From Dyadobacter jiangsuensis (lineage in GTDB: Bacteria > Bacteroidota > Bacteroidia > Cytophagales > Spirosomataceae), in NCBI RefSeq assembly GCF_003014695.1, contig NZ_PYAS01000009.1, positions 1-64,000 of the forward strand: a stretch of DNA of 64,000 bases. The letters run 5' to 3'. The notes under the pieces were generated by a model. The model worked only from the letters and a program-made list of their open reading frames with translations, had not been told where the DNA came from and made no database searches. Position numbers and translations under genes: made by a program. Shown one piece after another: positions 24,197 through 32,579 of the stretch. Each line of letters begins with the position of its first letter. Position 1 is the first letter of the stretch.

Positions 24197-25783
24197 ATGT
24201 TGACGAGGATAAAAAATATAAGTCGGGTACTGACGAAAATGCTGCCGGTGGTCCTTGCTGCGGCCATTCTGACAAATTGTACCGACAATTTCGATTCGCT
24301 AAACACCGATGCGACCAAGATCAGCAGCGTTGGCAGCAAGGAATATCCGTTCATGTTTGCCTACGCGTTGATGACGCCTACACTCAGTCCCGACAATTTT
24401 GAAGTCGGTGAGGGTACGATTGCTTCGGTGTATTCCCAGTTTTTGTCGCAAGCCGCGCATTCCTTCCCCACCGACCGTTATGTGATCCGGCAAGACTGGA
24501 TGCCTGCCTGCTGGAACCCGGTGTACACCGCAGCGGCACCGCAACTGAAAACCATCATGGCCGGTACCGAAACGCAAAGCTCGGAGAATGCATTGGCGAA
24601 TATCTGGTGGGTCTGGATGTTCCACCGGATCACCGATTACTTCGGCCCGATTCCGTATTCCGATGCTGCTTCGGGTAAGCGCTACGTTTCGTACACGCCG
24701 CAGGATTCCATTTATTATGACTTTTTCAAACGGCTGGATGCGGCTTCGACGATTCTCAAATCGCATTCCGGCGATAAGCCGTTTGGCAATTATGACCTGG
24801 TTTACAACAAGAATGCGGCACCCGCTGCGGCCTGGATGAAGTTTGCCAACACCCTGCGCCTGCGCCTCGCATTGCGCATATCGAAAGTGAACCCGGAAAT
24901 GGCCAAGCAACAGGCCGAAGCAGCAGTGGCGGCAGGTGTGATCACCGACATCGCCGACGACGCCTACATGCCGAAATCGACCACTACCTATGCCGAATAC
25001 AATGGCTTGGCTGTGACTGCGGGTTGGGACGATGTGCGTATGAGCGCTTCCATGGAATCGATTTTGAAAGGTTATGGAGATCCGCGGTTGCCGATTTACT
25101 TCCAGCCATCGGTTTCGACAGGCACTTATGAGGGCGTCCGCAACGGATTGTTCACTTCCGAAAAGATCATCGATATTAATTCCAGGTTATTCAATTCCAA
25201 CATGGGTACGCGCTGGGCTACCTGGGTAGGGAGCGATTGGAAAACCACTTATAATGTGCCTCAAAATATCCTCCACGCCGCAGAAGCCTATTTCCTCCGT
25301 GCCGAAGGCGCGCTCAATGGCTGGAATATGGGTGGTACTGCCGAGGATTTTTACAAAAAAGGCATCCAGGCTTCGATGGCCCAATGGGGCGTGAGCGACC
25401 AGGTGGCTATCGCGAAGTATATTGCCAATACCGCAGTTCCTATTGCGCCAAAGGATGGAATGAATTCGCCTGCGGTAAACGATTATCCCGTGAAATGGAG
25501 TGGTTCGGAAAGCATGCAGCGCAAACAGATTGCGCAGCAAAAGTGGCTCGCATTGTTCCCGGATGGCATGGAAGGTTGGGCTGAGGTGCGCAGAACGGGT
25601 CTTCCCAAGCTCTATCCGATTGTTCACAGCGAAAATCCTGACCTGCCGGAAGGTACATTCATCCGCCGGATGCCTTTCCTGGATACCGAAAAGCAAACCA
25701 ATGCCGCCGAAGTGGAGAAGGCCGTGAAAATGCTTGGCGGGCCTGACAATGCCGCTACGCCGCTTTGGTGGGATAAAAATTGA
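24197..25783 (+). CDS. SusD/RagB-like outer-membrane lipoprotein (SusD_2 type)
   Basis: A 528-aa surface glycan-binding lipoprotein with lipobox LTNC (Cys about 28). The sequence MFAYALMTPTLSPDNFEVGEGTIASVYSQ and the TPR-like helices (WWVWMFHRITDYFGPIPYSDA, YDFFKRLDAAS, WMKFANTLRLRLALRISKV) belong to the SusD_2/SusD-like 2 group rather than classical SusD. The C-terminal part has the EGWAEVRRTGLPKL and FIRRMPF segments usual in this family. It is 12 nt after susC, which it should cap as the lid of the import complex. A decameric repeat tract begins just after its stop. Confidence 0.9.
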   Translation: MLTRIKNISRVLTKMLPVVLAAAILTNCTDNFDSLNTDATKISSVGSKEYPFMFAYALMTPTLSPDNFEVGEGTIASVYSQFLSQAAHSFPTDRYVIRQDWMPACWNPVYTAAAPQLKTIMAGTETQSSENALANIWWVWMFHRITDYFGPIPYSDAASGKRYVSYTPQDSIYYDFFKRLDAASTILKSHSGDKPFGNYDLVYNKNAAPAAAWMKFANTLRLRLALRISKVNPEMAKQQAEAAVAAGVITDIADDAYMPKSTTTYAEYNGLAVTAGWDDVRMSASMESILKGYGDPRLPIYFQPSVSTGTYEGVRNGLFTSEKIIDINSRLFNSNMGTRWATWVGSDWKTTYNVPQNILHAAEAYFLRAEGALNGWNMGGTAEDFYKKGIQASMAQWGVSDQVAIAKYIANTAVPIAPKDGMNSPAVNDYPVKWSGSESMQRKQIAQQKWLALFPDGMEGWAEVRRTGLPKLYPIVHSENPDLPEGTFIRRMPFLDTEKQTNAAEVEKAVKMLGGPDNAATPLWWDKN

Positions 25784-25790
25784 CGCGGTT

Positions 25791-25870
25791 AGGTGTAGTC
25801 ATTTGTGGTCAGGTGTAGTTATTTGTAGTCAGGTGTTGTCATCTGTGGAATGCATTTGCGATACCTGACT
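25791..25870. repeat. 10-nt tandem repeat tract A (6 forward units, 1 inverted)
   Basis: Six consecutive exact-length decamers, e.g. AGGTGTAGTC and ATTTGTGGTC, fill 25791-25850. A single opposed copy (TACCTGACT, 25862-25870) could pair with them as RNA. It lies in the gap between susD and the GH20 gene. Same family as tracts at 28931 and 38731. Confidence 0.75.
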
Positions 25871-25910
25871 TCTTGGCCAATTCAAAAAAAACGTTCAAAA
25901 ATTCAGAAAG

Positions 25911-27974
25911 ATGCTCCTTCGTTTGCTTGCCGCCTGCCTGTTTGTGACATCCGTTTTGGCGCAAAATACGCCTGTACTGCTTCCACAGCCGCAAATGGTG
26001 CGGTATTCGGAAGAGAAGTTTCCGGTATCGTTGCTGACCGTCGCGATGCCGCCGGCGGCCAGTGCGGAGGTGCGGTTTGCATTGCAGGAGTTGAAGAGCA
26101 TTGTGGGGGAGCGCACGGGAACGGGAATTAAAAATGCATCTTCTTCTGCTTCGGCGACCTTTCAATGGGTGATACGAAGGGAGGGAGGTGCATTGCCCGA
26201 AGTTTCGGAGCGGGACGGTAAGAGTACCCGAGAGCATTACAAGCTGACGGTCTCGAACAAGGGAGTGCGCGTGGAAGCGCAAACGTCCGCAGGATTGTAC
26301 TATGCGGTGCAGACATTACGACAGCTGATCTCAGGCGAAGGTAAAACTGCATTTATTCCCGGTGTGGTCGTTGAAGACCGTCCTGCATTAACCTACCGCG
26401 GCGTGATGATGGATTTCGCACACGGTGGTCTGCCGACTATCGCGGAAATCAAGCGGCAGATCGACTTCCTCGCCCGGTGGAAAACCAACCAGTATTACTT
26501 TTATAATGAGGTCAGTATCGAACTGAAAGGCTTTCCAAACATCGCGTACCGCTCGGGTTACACGCAGGCCCAAGTGCGGGAGATTATCGCATATGGCCGG
26601 CAGCGGCACATGGATGTGGTGCCGTTCCTGAATTTGTACGGGCATTTGCATGAATTACTGCGGAATGAGCAATATGCCGGCCTGGCGATCGGGCAATATG
26701 GGCACGAGCTCGACCCGCGCAAGTCCGCGACGAATGCCTTGTTAAAAGACTGGATCAGTCAGTATGCCGAGCTCTTTCCAGGTCCGTTCATTCACGTCGG
26801 TTTTGATGAAACCTGGGAAACCAAGCGCATTGCCGATGACAAGGATGCGCGCATTAACTCCGAAGATCTTTGGGTTCAGCAGCTTACGTTTGTTCAGGCG
26901 GAACTCAAAAAGTATGGGAAAACGGTGCTGGCCTGGACGGATATGAACAATTATTATCCGGATATCATCCAGAAAATCCCGGCGGAAGTAATTCCTGTTT
27001 TGTGGGAATACAAGCCTGATACTGTCGAGATTAACCGGTATTTAAGACCGATTTTGAAAGAGCAAAAGCCGTTTTTTATTCAGCCTGCCGTGTCCGGCTG
27101 GGGCCACATTTACCCCGACGCCGATTATACTTACGATAACATCGATCTCTGCCTTCAAGCGGGAGTGAAGCATAAGGCGTTGGGGTTCATTCACTCGGTA
27201 TGGACTGATCCCGTGGAACCGTTTGTGCGGGCGTCGTGGCTTTTTATGGCTTATGGCTGCATTGGTGCGTGGCAAGGTAATGTGCCTGATAAAAAGCATT
27301 TTACGGAAACATACAGCCATGTGATGTACCGTCTGGTGGCCGGCCCAATGCAAAAGGCGTTCGATGACCTGGCGGCTGCCAATGAGGCACTGGATAAATG
27401 TCTTGGTCGGAATACCAATGGCATGCCGCGCGGGACGATCATCGAGAGCTGGTCGAACCCCTTTTTGCCCTATTATCTTAAAAATACCCTTGAACACGCA
27501 GCCGATTTCCGGAATGCGCGGAGGCTTAGTGAGTCTGCCCAGGCGGAGCTGATTACCGCATTGGCCACTTGCAGTCCGGGAGATACCGCGTTCATTCATT
27601 CGATGATCGTTACCGCCAGGCTGATGCGCTATTCGGCGACGCGCTTTTTGTGGGCGAAAACCATCTGCGACCGGTGGAATGAGTCGATGTTGGAACGAAA
27701 GAAGAACGATTTCGTGGCCTATGACCTCGTTTACCCGTGCCATGGCCTGCTTGTGGATGTAATGGATGAAGCCGGCGAGCTGAAAACGGCCTATTCGGAA
27801 GCCTGGCGATCGGAATATATACCTTACCGGCTTAATACGATGCTGGGCAGGTTCGATGTCGAGAATGGATTGTGGGAAAAACTGTCTTTGAAGGTGATCG
27901 ACTATCGCGTTGAAAGCAAGCCGGATCACGTAGCCGATCAGTCATTTGAAGTCCTGTTTAAGCCCGATTTTTAA
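25911..27974 (+). CDS. Glycoside hydrolase family 20 (beta-N-acetylhexosaminidase-like)
   Basis: A 687-aa exported enzyme (signal peptide to about residue 17, SVLAQ). It has the GH20b alpha/beta domain (about 20-150) and a GH20 TIM barrel (about 158-480). The family hallmark is IHVGFDETWE with the Asp299-Glu300 pair, where Glu is the acid/base and Asp orients the substrate acetamido group. RGVMMDFAHGG and VVPFLNLYGHLHELL are the other barrel landmarks. The helical region after about 490 is longer than in minimal GH20 enzymes. It would release terminal GlcNAc or GalNAc. It is the third gene of the SusC/SusD locus, separated from susD by a repeat tract. Confidence 0.85.
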   Translation: MLLRLLAACLFVTSVLAQNTPVLLPQPQMVRYSEEKFPVSLLTVAMPPAASAEVRFALQELKSIVGERTGTGIKNASSSASATFQWVIRREGGALPEVSERDGKSTREHYKLTVSNKGVRVEAQTSAGLYYAVQTLRQLISGEGKTAFIPGVVVEDRPALTYRGVMMDFAHGGLPTIAEIKRQIDFLARWKTNQYYFYNEVSIELKGFPNIAYRSGYTQAQVREIIAYGRQRHMDVVPFLNLYGHLHELLRNEQYAGLAIGQYGHELDPRKSATNALLKDWISQYAELFPGPFIHVGFDETWETKRIADDKDARINSEDLWVQQLTFVQAELKKYGKTVLAWTDMNNYYPDIIQKIPAEVIPVLWEYKPDTVEINRYLRPILKEQKPFFIQPAVSGWGHIYPDADYTYDNIDLCLQAGVKHKALGFIHSVWTDPVEPFVRASWLFMAYGCIGAWQGNVPDKKHFTETYSHVMYRLVAGPMQKAFDDLAAANEALDKCLGRNTNGMPRGTIIESWSNPFLPYYLKNTLEHAADFRNARRLSESAQAELITALATCSPGDTAFIHSMIVTARLMRYSATRFLWAKTICDRWNESMLERKKNDFVAYDLVYPCHGLLVDVMDEAGELKTAYSEAWRSEYIPYRLNTMLGRFDVENGLWEKLSLKVIDYRVESKPDHVADQSFEVLFKPDF

Positions 27975-28066
27975 GTTTTTGGTAGTCAAAACAGCTGGGT
28001 TACTGCTAGAATTTATTTTGTGATCTTTGCTGGAATAATTAGTATAAAAATAATATTTCAAATATT

Positions 28067-28099
28067 TTGTAAACTATTTTATATAAATTTTGTAAACAA
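28067..28099. promoter_or_regulatory. Paired candidate GntR operators of the catabolic operon
   Basis: TTGTAAACTA (28067-28076) and TTGTAAACAA (28090-28099), 23 bp apart, the same spacing as the pair before susC. The second overlaps the -33 TTTG of the adjacent promoter, consistent with repression by occlusion. Pattern-based inference. Confidence 0.55.
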
Positions 28100-28119
28100 A
28101 AAATTAATCTATACATTTG
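28089..28119 (+). promoter_or_regulatory. Canonical Bacteroidota promoter of the catabolic operon
   Basis: TTTG (28089-28092), a 19-nt spacer and TACATTTG (28112-28119), an exact fit to the TTTG/N19/TAnnTTTG consensus. The downstream ATG is at 28146, giving a leader of roughly 20 nt. Confidence 0.75.
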
Positions 28120-28145
28120 ATCAACGCCTGTCCTGAACCTCCGCT

Positions 28146-28931
28146 ATGTTATTTGCCAATTTGAACTATCCATCAATCCGTGCATCCGCAGAAGACGCGG
28201 TAGTGGTACTCCCGCTAGGCGCTACGGAACAGCACGGGCCGCATATGGCGGTGTCGACGGATACGGATATCGTGACGCACCTCGCGTGTGCCGCGGAAGT
28301 ATTACTGCCAAAGCGGGTGCTGCTGTGCCCGACGCTGCCGTTCGGTTCAAGTCACCATCATTTGTCATTCGGCGGGACGATCAGTATCAAGCCGGCATTA
28401 TACACACAGGTAATCGTGGATCTGGTCGACTCGTTGCTGCAAAACGGTTTTCGGCGGATTGTGCTGCTGAACGGCCATGGCGGCAACATTACACCGGTAA
28501 AGCAGGCGCTTGCGGTGCTCAGCAGCGATAGTGACCTGGCCAATGCGGCCAACATCGCACTGGTGACCTATTGGGAGCTTGGTGGAAAGCCGTTTGCCGG
28601 TGAGGCGCCCATGGAGAGCCCGGCGCTGAGCCACGCCTGCGAATATGAAACGAGCATGATGCTCCACCTTTTCCCGGAAAAGGTATGGATGGAAAACGCG
28701 GAGCGCGCACAACGGCCAGCCGGCAACGGCTACATTCCCTGGGAAGACGACGAGCCTTACCGCGGCGTAACGCTCTTCAAGCAAACCGCATTCATTTCGA
28801 GCAACGGCAGCAGCGGAGAGCCGCAAAAAGCCAGCGCCGCGAAAGGCGCACATTTGATCGGCAAAGCCACGGAGGCATTGGTGACGTTCCTGGAAGCATT
28901 TGCGGAGTGGGAGATTGGGGGGCGGTTGTAG
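28146..28931 (+). CDS. Creatininase family amidohydrolase
   Basis: A 261-aa cytosolic metal-dependent hydrolase of the creatininase (creatinine amidohydrolase) family. Metal-site motifs are LPLGATEQHGPHMAVSTDTDI (Glu, His, Asp), LLNGHGGNI and ACEYETSMML (Glu). Known members open cyclic amides or remove formyl groups (creatininase, FAPy deformylase, MftE), so the likely activity is amide or lactam hydrolysis. It is the first gene of the long operon behind the paired GntR motifs. If the pathway handles an N-acetyl sugar acid, it could be a deacylase or lactonase step, which is speculative. Its TAG stop is the start of a decameric repeat tract. Confidence 0.85.
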   Translation: MLFANLNYPSIRASAEDAVVVLPLGATEQHGPHMAVSTDTDIVTHLACAAEVLLPKRVLLCPTLPFGSSHHHLSFGGTISIKPALYTQVIVDLVDSLLQNGFRRIVLLNGHGGNITPVKQALAVLSSDSDLANAANIALVTYWELGGKPFAGEAPMESPALSHACEYETSMMLHLFPEKVWMENAERAQRPAGNGYIPWEDDEPYRGVTLFKQTAFISSNGSSGEPQKASAAKGAHLIGKATEALVTFLEAFAEWEIGGRL

Positions 28932-29120
28932 TCAGGGGTGGTCAGGTATGGTCAAGTGTTGTCAGGGAGTGGTCAGGTGTTGTCAGGAAGGTCATGTGTT
29001 GTCAAGAAATAGTCTGGTATAATGGGAGATTGTGAGGGGTTAGCGAGATACGATAGGTAGATAGGAGCCACTACAATACCTGACCATTTCTGACTATATC
29101 TGACCACAACTGACATTTCA
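28931..29120. repeat. 10-nt tandem repeat tract B with opposed arms
   Basis: About nine forward units (GTCAGGGGTG, GTCAGGTATG, GTCAAGTGTT and so on, 28931-29021, with three 1-nt slips) are followed by a 59-nt spacer. Four exact opposed decamers follow (TGACCATTTC, TGACTATATC, TGACCACAAC, TGACATTTCA, 29081-29120). The arms could form a long imperfect hairpin between the creatininase and RidA genes. The first GTAGTC supplies the creatininase stop codon. Confidence 0.78.
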
Positions 29121-29146
29121 CATATTTGTCATAAAAAGTAACCCAT

Positions 29147-29527
29147 ATGCCCAAACAGGAAATCAAGCATCCCGATAAAAGTGTCAGCACCGGCGCGTAT
29201 TCTGCCGGTGTTTTGAAGAATGGCTTACTGTTCGTGAGTGGGCAGGGGCCGTTGGACCTCGCTACGGGCGAGGTGAAGCGTGGTACTATTGAGGAGGAGA
29301 CATTACTCACGCTCGAACACGTGAAGAAGGTTGTGGAAGCCGCGGGAGGGACCATCGACGATATTATGAAATGCACCGTACATCTGGAAGATATCAACGA
29401 TTTCGACCGCTACAATGTGGCCTATGCCTCGTTTTTCAAAGGCATTCTGCCCGCCCGCACCACTGTCCAGTCGGTACTCTCGGACGGCATCAAGATCGAG
29501 ATCGACGCTATTGCACTGATAGGCTAG
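29147..29527 (+). CDS. RidA family enamine/imine deaminase
   Basis: A 126-aa RidA/YjgF protein. RidA proteins form trimers and hydrolyse reactive enamine or imine intermediates released by PLP enzymes and amino-acid dehydratases. Visible hallmarks are TGAYSAGVLKNGLLFVSGQGPLD, LEHVKKVVEAAGG and the catalytic-site arginine in LPARTTVQ (Arg105 in the usual position). It is the second gene of the operon. Its presence fits a pathway step in which a 2-amino sugar acid is dehydrated to an enamine that must lose ammonia. That link is inference. Confidence 0.92.
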   Translation: MPKQEIKHPDKSVSTGAYSAGVLKNGLLFVSGQGPLDLATGEVKRGTIEEETLLTLEHVKKVVEAAGGTIDDIMKCTVHLEDINDFDRYNVAYASFFKGILPARTTVQSVLSDGIKIEIDAIALIG

Positions 29528-29557
29528 TTTAAGCACCCGTTTTTTGCATTGATAACA

Positions 29558-30502
29558 ATGAGTTTAAAGGAACGCATCGGTACGGTTGGCCTTGGCCTGA
29601 TGGGAAGCAGCATTGCTACCTGCATTCTCGCGGCGGGTCACGAGGTTACTTCGCTGGTCAAAGATGGAAGTGAGGCCGAGCCCGCCCGCAAGCGGATCCT
29701 GGGCTATCTCACGGAACTCAATGAGGAAGGTATGCTGGAAGAATCGCCGGAAGCGGTTGCCGGGCGCATCACTATTACGACCAATATCGCGGATCTGGTG
29801 GGGCATGAGGTGGTAATCGAATCGATTACGGAGGACTTGGAAGCCAAAAGGGCCGTTTACAATGCATTGGAGACTGTTCTTTCCAATACCGCCATTATCG
29901 GCAGCAACACGTCTGCCATACCGGTATCGGTGTTACAGGCCGGGTTGTGGCATCCCGAAAGGCTTTTGGGAATTCACTGGGCCGAGCCGGCGCATATTAC
30001 CCGGTTTATGGAGGTGATTTGCGGGAAGGAATCGGACCTGAAACACGCAGAGCGAATCGTGCAGCTGGCCGAAAGCTGGGGCAAGGAACCCTCGCTGCTG
30101 CGAAAGGATATTCGCGGGTTTATCACCAACCGCATCATGTACGCCATGCTGCGCGAGGCATTCAATCTGGTGGAAAACGGCTATGCGACGGTCGAGGACG
30201 TCGACCGCTCGCTGCGCAACGACCTGGGTTACTGGATCACCTTCGCCGGTCCGTTCCGCTTTATGGACCTGACGGGCATTCCGGCCTACCTCACTGTTAT
30301 GAAGGATTTGTTCCCCGACCTGGACAACCGACAAACGAGCCCCGAGATGATGGAAAAACTCGTGGCCTCGGGAGCGAGAGGCGTGAGCAACGCACAGGGA
30401 TTTTACCCCTACACGCCGGAGAGCGCCGAAGCCTGGGAAAAAGCATTCATCGATTTCAGCTACGATATCCGGAAGCTGGCTGAAAAATACGCGCAGAAAT
30501 GA
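29558..30502 (+). CDS. 3-hydroxyacyl-CoA dehydrogenase-family oxidoreductase
   Basis: A 314-aa NAD-dependent dehydrogenase. The Rossmann domain has VGLGLMGSSIA, VIESITED and GSNTSAIPV. The C-terminal helical domain has GFITNRIMYAMLREAFNLVENG and LGYWITFAGPFRFMDLTG. The family covers hydroxyacyl-CoA, carnitine and L-gulonate 3-dehydrogenases. In a sugar-acid context the gulonate-type beta-hydroxyacid oxidation is the more plausible activity. I start at ATG 29558; an in-frame TTG nine bases earlier is weaker. It overlaps the next gene by 4 bp (ATGA), so they are translationally coupled. Confidence 0.85.
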   Translation: MSLKERIGTVGLGLMGSSIATCILAAGHEVTSLVKDGSEAEPARKRILGYLTELNEEGMLEESPEAVAGRITITTNIADLVGHEVVIESITEDLEAKRAVYNALETVLSNTAIIGSNTSAIPVSVLQAGLWHPERLLGIHWAEPAHITRFMEVICGKESDLKHAERIVQLAESWGKEPSLLRKDIRGFITNRIMYAMLREAFNLVENGYATVEDVDRSLRNDLGYWITFAGPFRFMDLTGIPAYLTVMKDLFPDLDNRQTSPEMMEKLVASGARGVSNAQGFYPYTPESAEAWEKAFIDFSYDIRKLAEKYAQK

Positions 30503-31632
30503 CAACAATCGCATCGGTCCGTGCCACGGAAGTAATCGTGCCGGCCAAAGCCGGAAGCCTTAATTCCGAAACGGTACTGGACAAGGACACCGCATTTGCT
30601 CAGAAATTCCTTACCGGAGAAAGCTGGACGGAGTTTGCGAACCAGCCCAAGTGGATCATCGAAATGACCCTAGCGAACGGGCTCACGGGCGTAGGCGAGA
30701 CCTACCGCAGCGCGTCGGGCGAGCTGATTCGCGAAGCTTTGGGGGAATTTGTAGGGAAAGATGTACTGAAACTGAACTGGCGGCGCCTACCCGTAACCGA
30801 CCAGCGCATTTACGAGGCATTCGAAAGCTGTGTGCTCGACCTGGTAGGGAAACTGCTGCACGTGCCGGTGTGCCAGCTGCTCGGCGGGAGCTACCGCAAC
30901 ACGGTCGATTGCATGGGCTGGACAGGACGGCGCACACCGGAAGATGCGGCGCAGAAAGCATTCGAAGCGATGCAGAAAGGTCACAAGGTTTTCAAATTCA
31001 AATGCTCCGACGAAGATCCGGTGCGCCTTTGGACGGAGGAGATCAAAAAGCAATGCGGCGATGGTATTAAGGTCCTGCTCGATCCGAACCAGCGCTGGAA
31101 TGATGTGGAAACGACGATGAAATTGATGGAAGGGGTGGAGATGGACGTCATGCTGGGGCTCGAAGATCCGATTCTGCACGCGGATGCGGAAGGATTTAAA
31201 TACCTGAAAAAACACCTTGGAATACCCTTGTACCGCCATATTTCGCTTCCCTACACGCAGGATATCCGCGACATGATCACGTTCGTGCGGGCGGATGCGG
31301 CCGATGGCTATAATTTCAATGGCTCGGCATACAACTGTGTGCTGCTGGCGGAGATCGCACATTTGGAAGGCAAGCCATGCTGGCGCGGGTCGGAAGTGGA
31401 CCTGGGTATTTCGGAAACCATGGGCCTGCATATCGCGGCGGCGAGCATTAATTGCACCATCCCGTCGGACATTTTCGGGGAACTGGTGCGGGTGGACGAC
31501 CTGCTGGCTGACCCCATCGAATTTGAAAACGGTGCCGCGAAAGTACCGCAAGGCCACGGGCTGGGCATTACGCTCGACCGGCAGGCGCTCGAAAAATATC
31601 AAACCGGAAAAATCCTAACCGCACATTCATGA
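30499..31632 (+). CDS. Enolase-superfamily (mandelate racemase/muconate lactonizing) dehydratase
   Basis: A 377-aa enolase-superfamily enzyme. The capping domain (about 1-125) is followed by the barrel with the KxK base pair Lys166/Lys168 (VFKFKCS) and metal ligands Asp195 (LLDPNQRW) and Glu222 (LGLEDP). The third ligand position, normally Glu in a DES/DEx motif, reads RHIS here (His247), so the site may differ from classical acid-sugar dehydratases. It would abstract the alpha proton of a sugar carboxylate to eliminate water. It is coupled by 4-bp overlaps to both the dehydrogenase gene before it and the permease gene after it. Confidence 0.85.
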   Translation: MTTIASVRATEVIVPAKAGSLNSETVLDKDTAFAQKFLTGESWTEFANQPKWIIEMTLANGLTGVGETYRSASGELIREALGEFVGKDVLKLNWRRLPVTDQRIYEAFESCVLDLVGKLLHVPVCQLLGGSYRNTVDCMGWTGRRTPEDAAQKAFEAMQKGHKVFKFKCSDEDPVRLWTEEIKKQCGDGIKVLLDPNQRWNDVETTMKLMEGVEMDVMLGLEDPILHADAEGFKYLKKHLGIPLYRHISLPYTQDIRDMITFVRADAADGYNFNGSAYNCVLLAEIAHLEGKPCWRGSEVDLGISETMGLHIAAASINCTIPSDIFGELVRVDDLLADPIEFENGAAKVPQGHGLGITLDRQALEKYQTGKILTAHS

Positions 31633-32567
31633 AGAAGGCATTTTTTTCGTGGACTATCCTCTTCTTCTGCAACCTGATCTGGTCGTTCCATTTCACGTGC
31701 ATAAAACTTACTCAGGATCAGGTAGGGCCCTATTTTACCGTGTGGCTGCCTATGCTGCTCGCTACGGTTTTCCTGGCTCCCTATGCCTGGCGGGATTTTA
31801 GAAAGGGGAACAAGAAACTCAAAGATGTACTCATTTTTGTACAATTGGCGGCCATCGGTGCATTTCCGTCGCAGGTGCTCATGACTTGGGGCACGCAATA
31901 TTCCCTGGCGAGCAATGCAGCCATCCTGATCCTCGCATTGCCGGTCGTGACAGCGGTTTTTGCCTTTTTTATTTTGAAAGAGAAAATGAACCGTATCCGG
32001 TGGATCAGCTTTGGGATCGCGATCGTGGGCGTGCTGCTTTGCTCCACCGACGATATCCGGAACATGGACATGAGCTCACAATATGCGATGGGTAACCTGC
32101 TGATATTCCTGGCCATACTGGGCAACGGCTATTACAATGTCGGCTGCAAGAAGGTCGCCGAGCAATACACGGAAATGGAAATGGTTTTTTACACCTATCT
32201 GGTGATGGCGATCCTGCTCGCACCGCTGGTATGGTATTACGAACCCCAAATGTTTTCGGTGATACCGCATTACACCGCCCAAACCTGGACCGGTATGATC
32301 GCGCTGACGCTCTTTCACAACTTCCTGTCGATGCTGCTGTTTTTCAAGGTACTCAAATACCTCGATGCCACACAGGTCGCCCTGTCCAACTACCTCATTA
32401 CGTTCATGGGATTGCCCATTGCGGCTTTTGTTTTGGGCGAAACTTTGAAAACACAAGCCATTATCGGTGGCGTCCTAGTACTCGTATCGACGTTGATACT
32501 CACCATTGTCGACAGCAAGGCGGCGCGGGAAAAGAAGCAGGAAGAACTGGTCAATGCCAATCCATAA
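31629..32567 (+). CDS. EamA/DMT family transporter
   Basis: A 312-aa inner-membrane carrier of the drug/metabolite transporter superfamily, with ten predicted helices in two EamA repeats (about 1-140 and 155-295). The first repeat has FSWTILFFCNLIWSFHFTC, TWGTQYSLASNAAILILALPVVTAVFAFFILKEK, and the second has ALSNYLITFMGLPIAAFVLGETL. The charged C-terminal tail is cytosolic. It sits inside the catabolic operon, overlapping the dehydratase gene by 4 bp. It probably moves the pathway substrate or an intermediate across the inner membrane. Direction and substrate cannot be read from sequence. Confidence 0.88.
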   Translation: MKKAFFSWTILFFCNLIWSFHFTCIKLTQDQVGPYFTVWLPMLLATVFLAPYAWRDFRKGNKKLKDVLIFVQLAAIGAFPSQVLMTWGTQYSLASNAAILILALPVVTAVFAFFILKEKMNRIRWISFGIAIVGVLLCSTDDIRNMDMSSQYAMGNLLIFLAILGNGYYNVGCKKVAEQYTEMEMVFYTYLVMAILLAPLVWYYEPQMFSVIPHYTAQTWTGMIALTLFHNFLSMLLFFKVLKYLDATQVALSNYLITFMGLPIAAFVLGETLKTQAIIGGVLVLVSTLILTIVDSKAAREKKQEELVNANP

Positions 32568-32579
32568 AACCCTAAGAGT

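Noticed and set aside
28685..29035. Plus-strand frame spanning the end of the creatininase gene and the repeat tract
   Set aside because: It is an alternative frame of a clear gene. The part beyond the stop is translated repeat (VRGGQVWSSVV) without evidence of expression.
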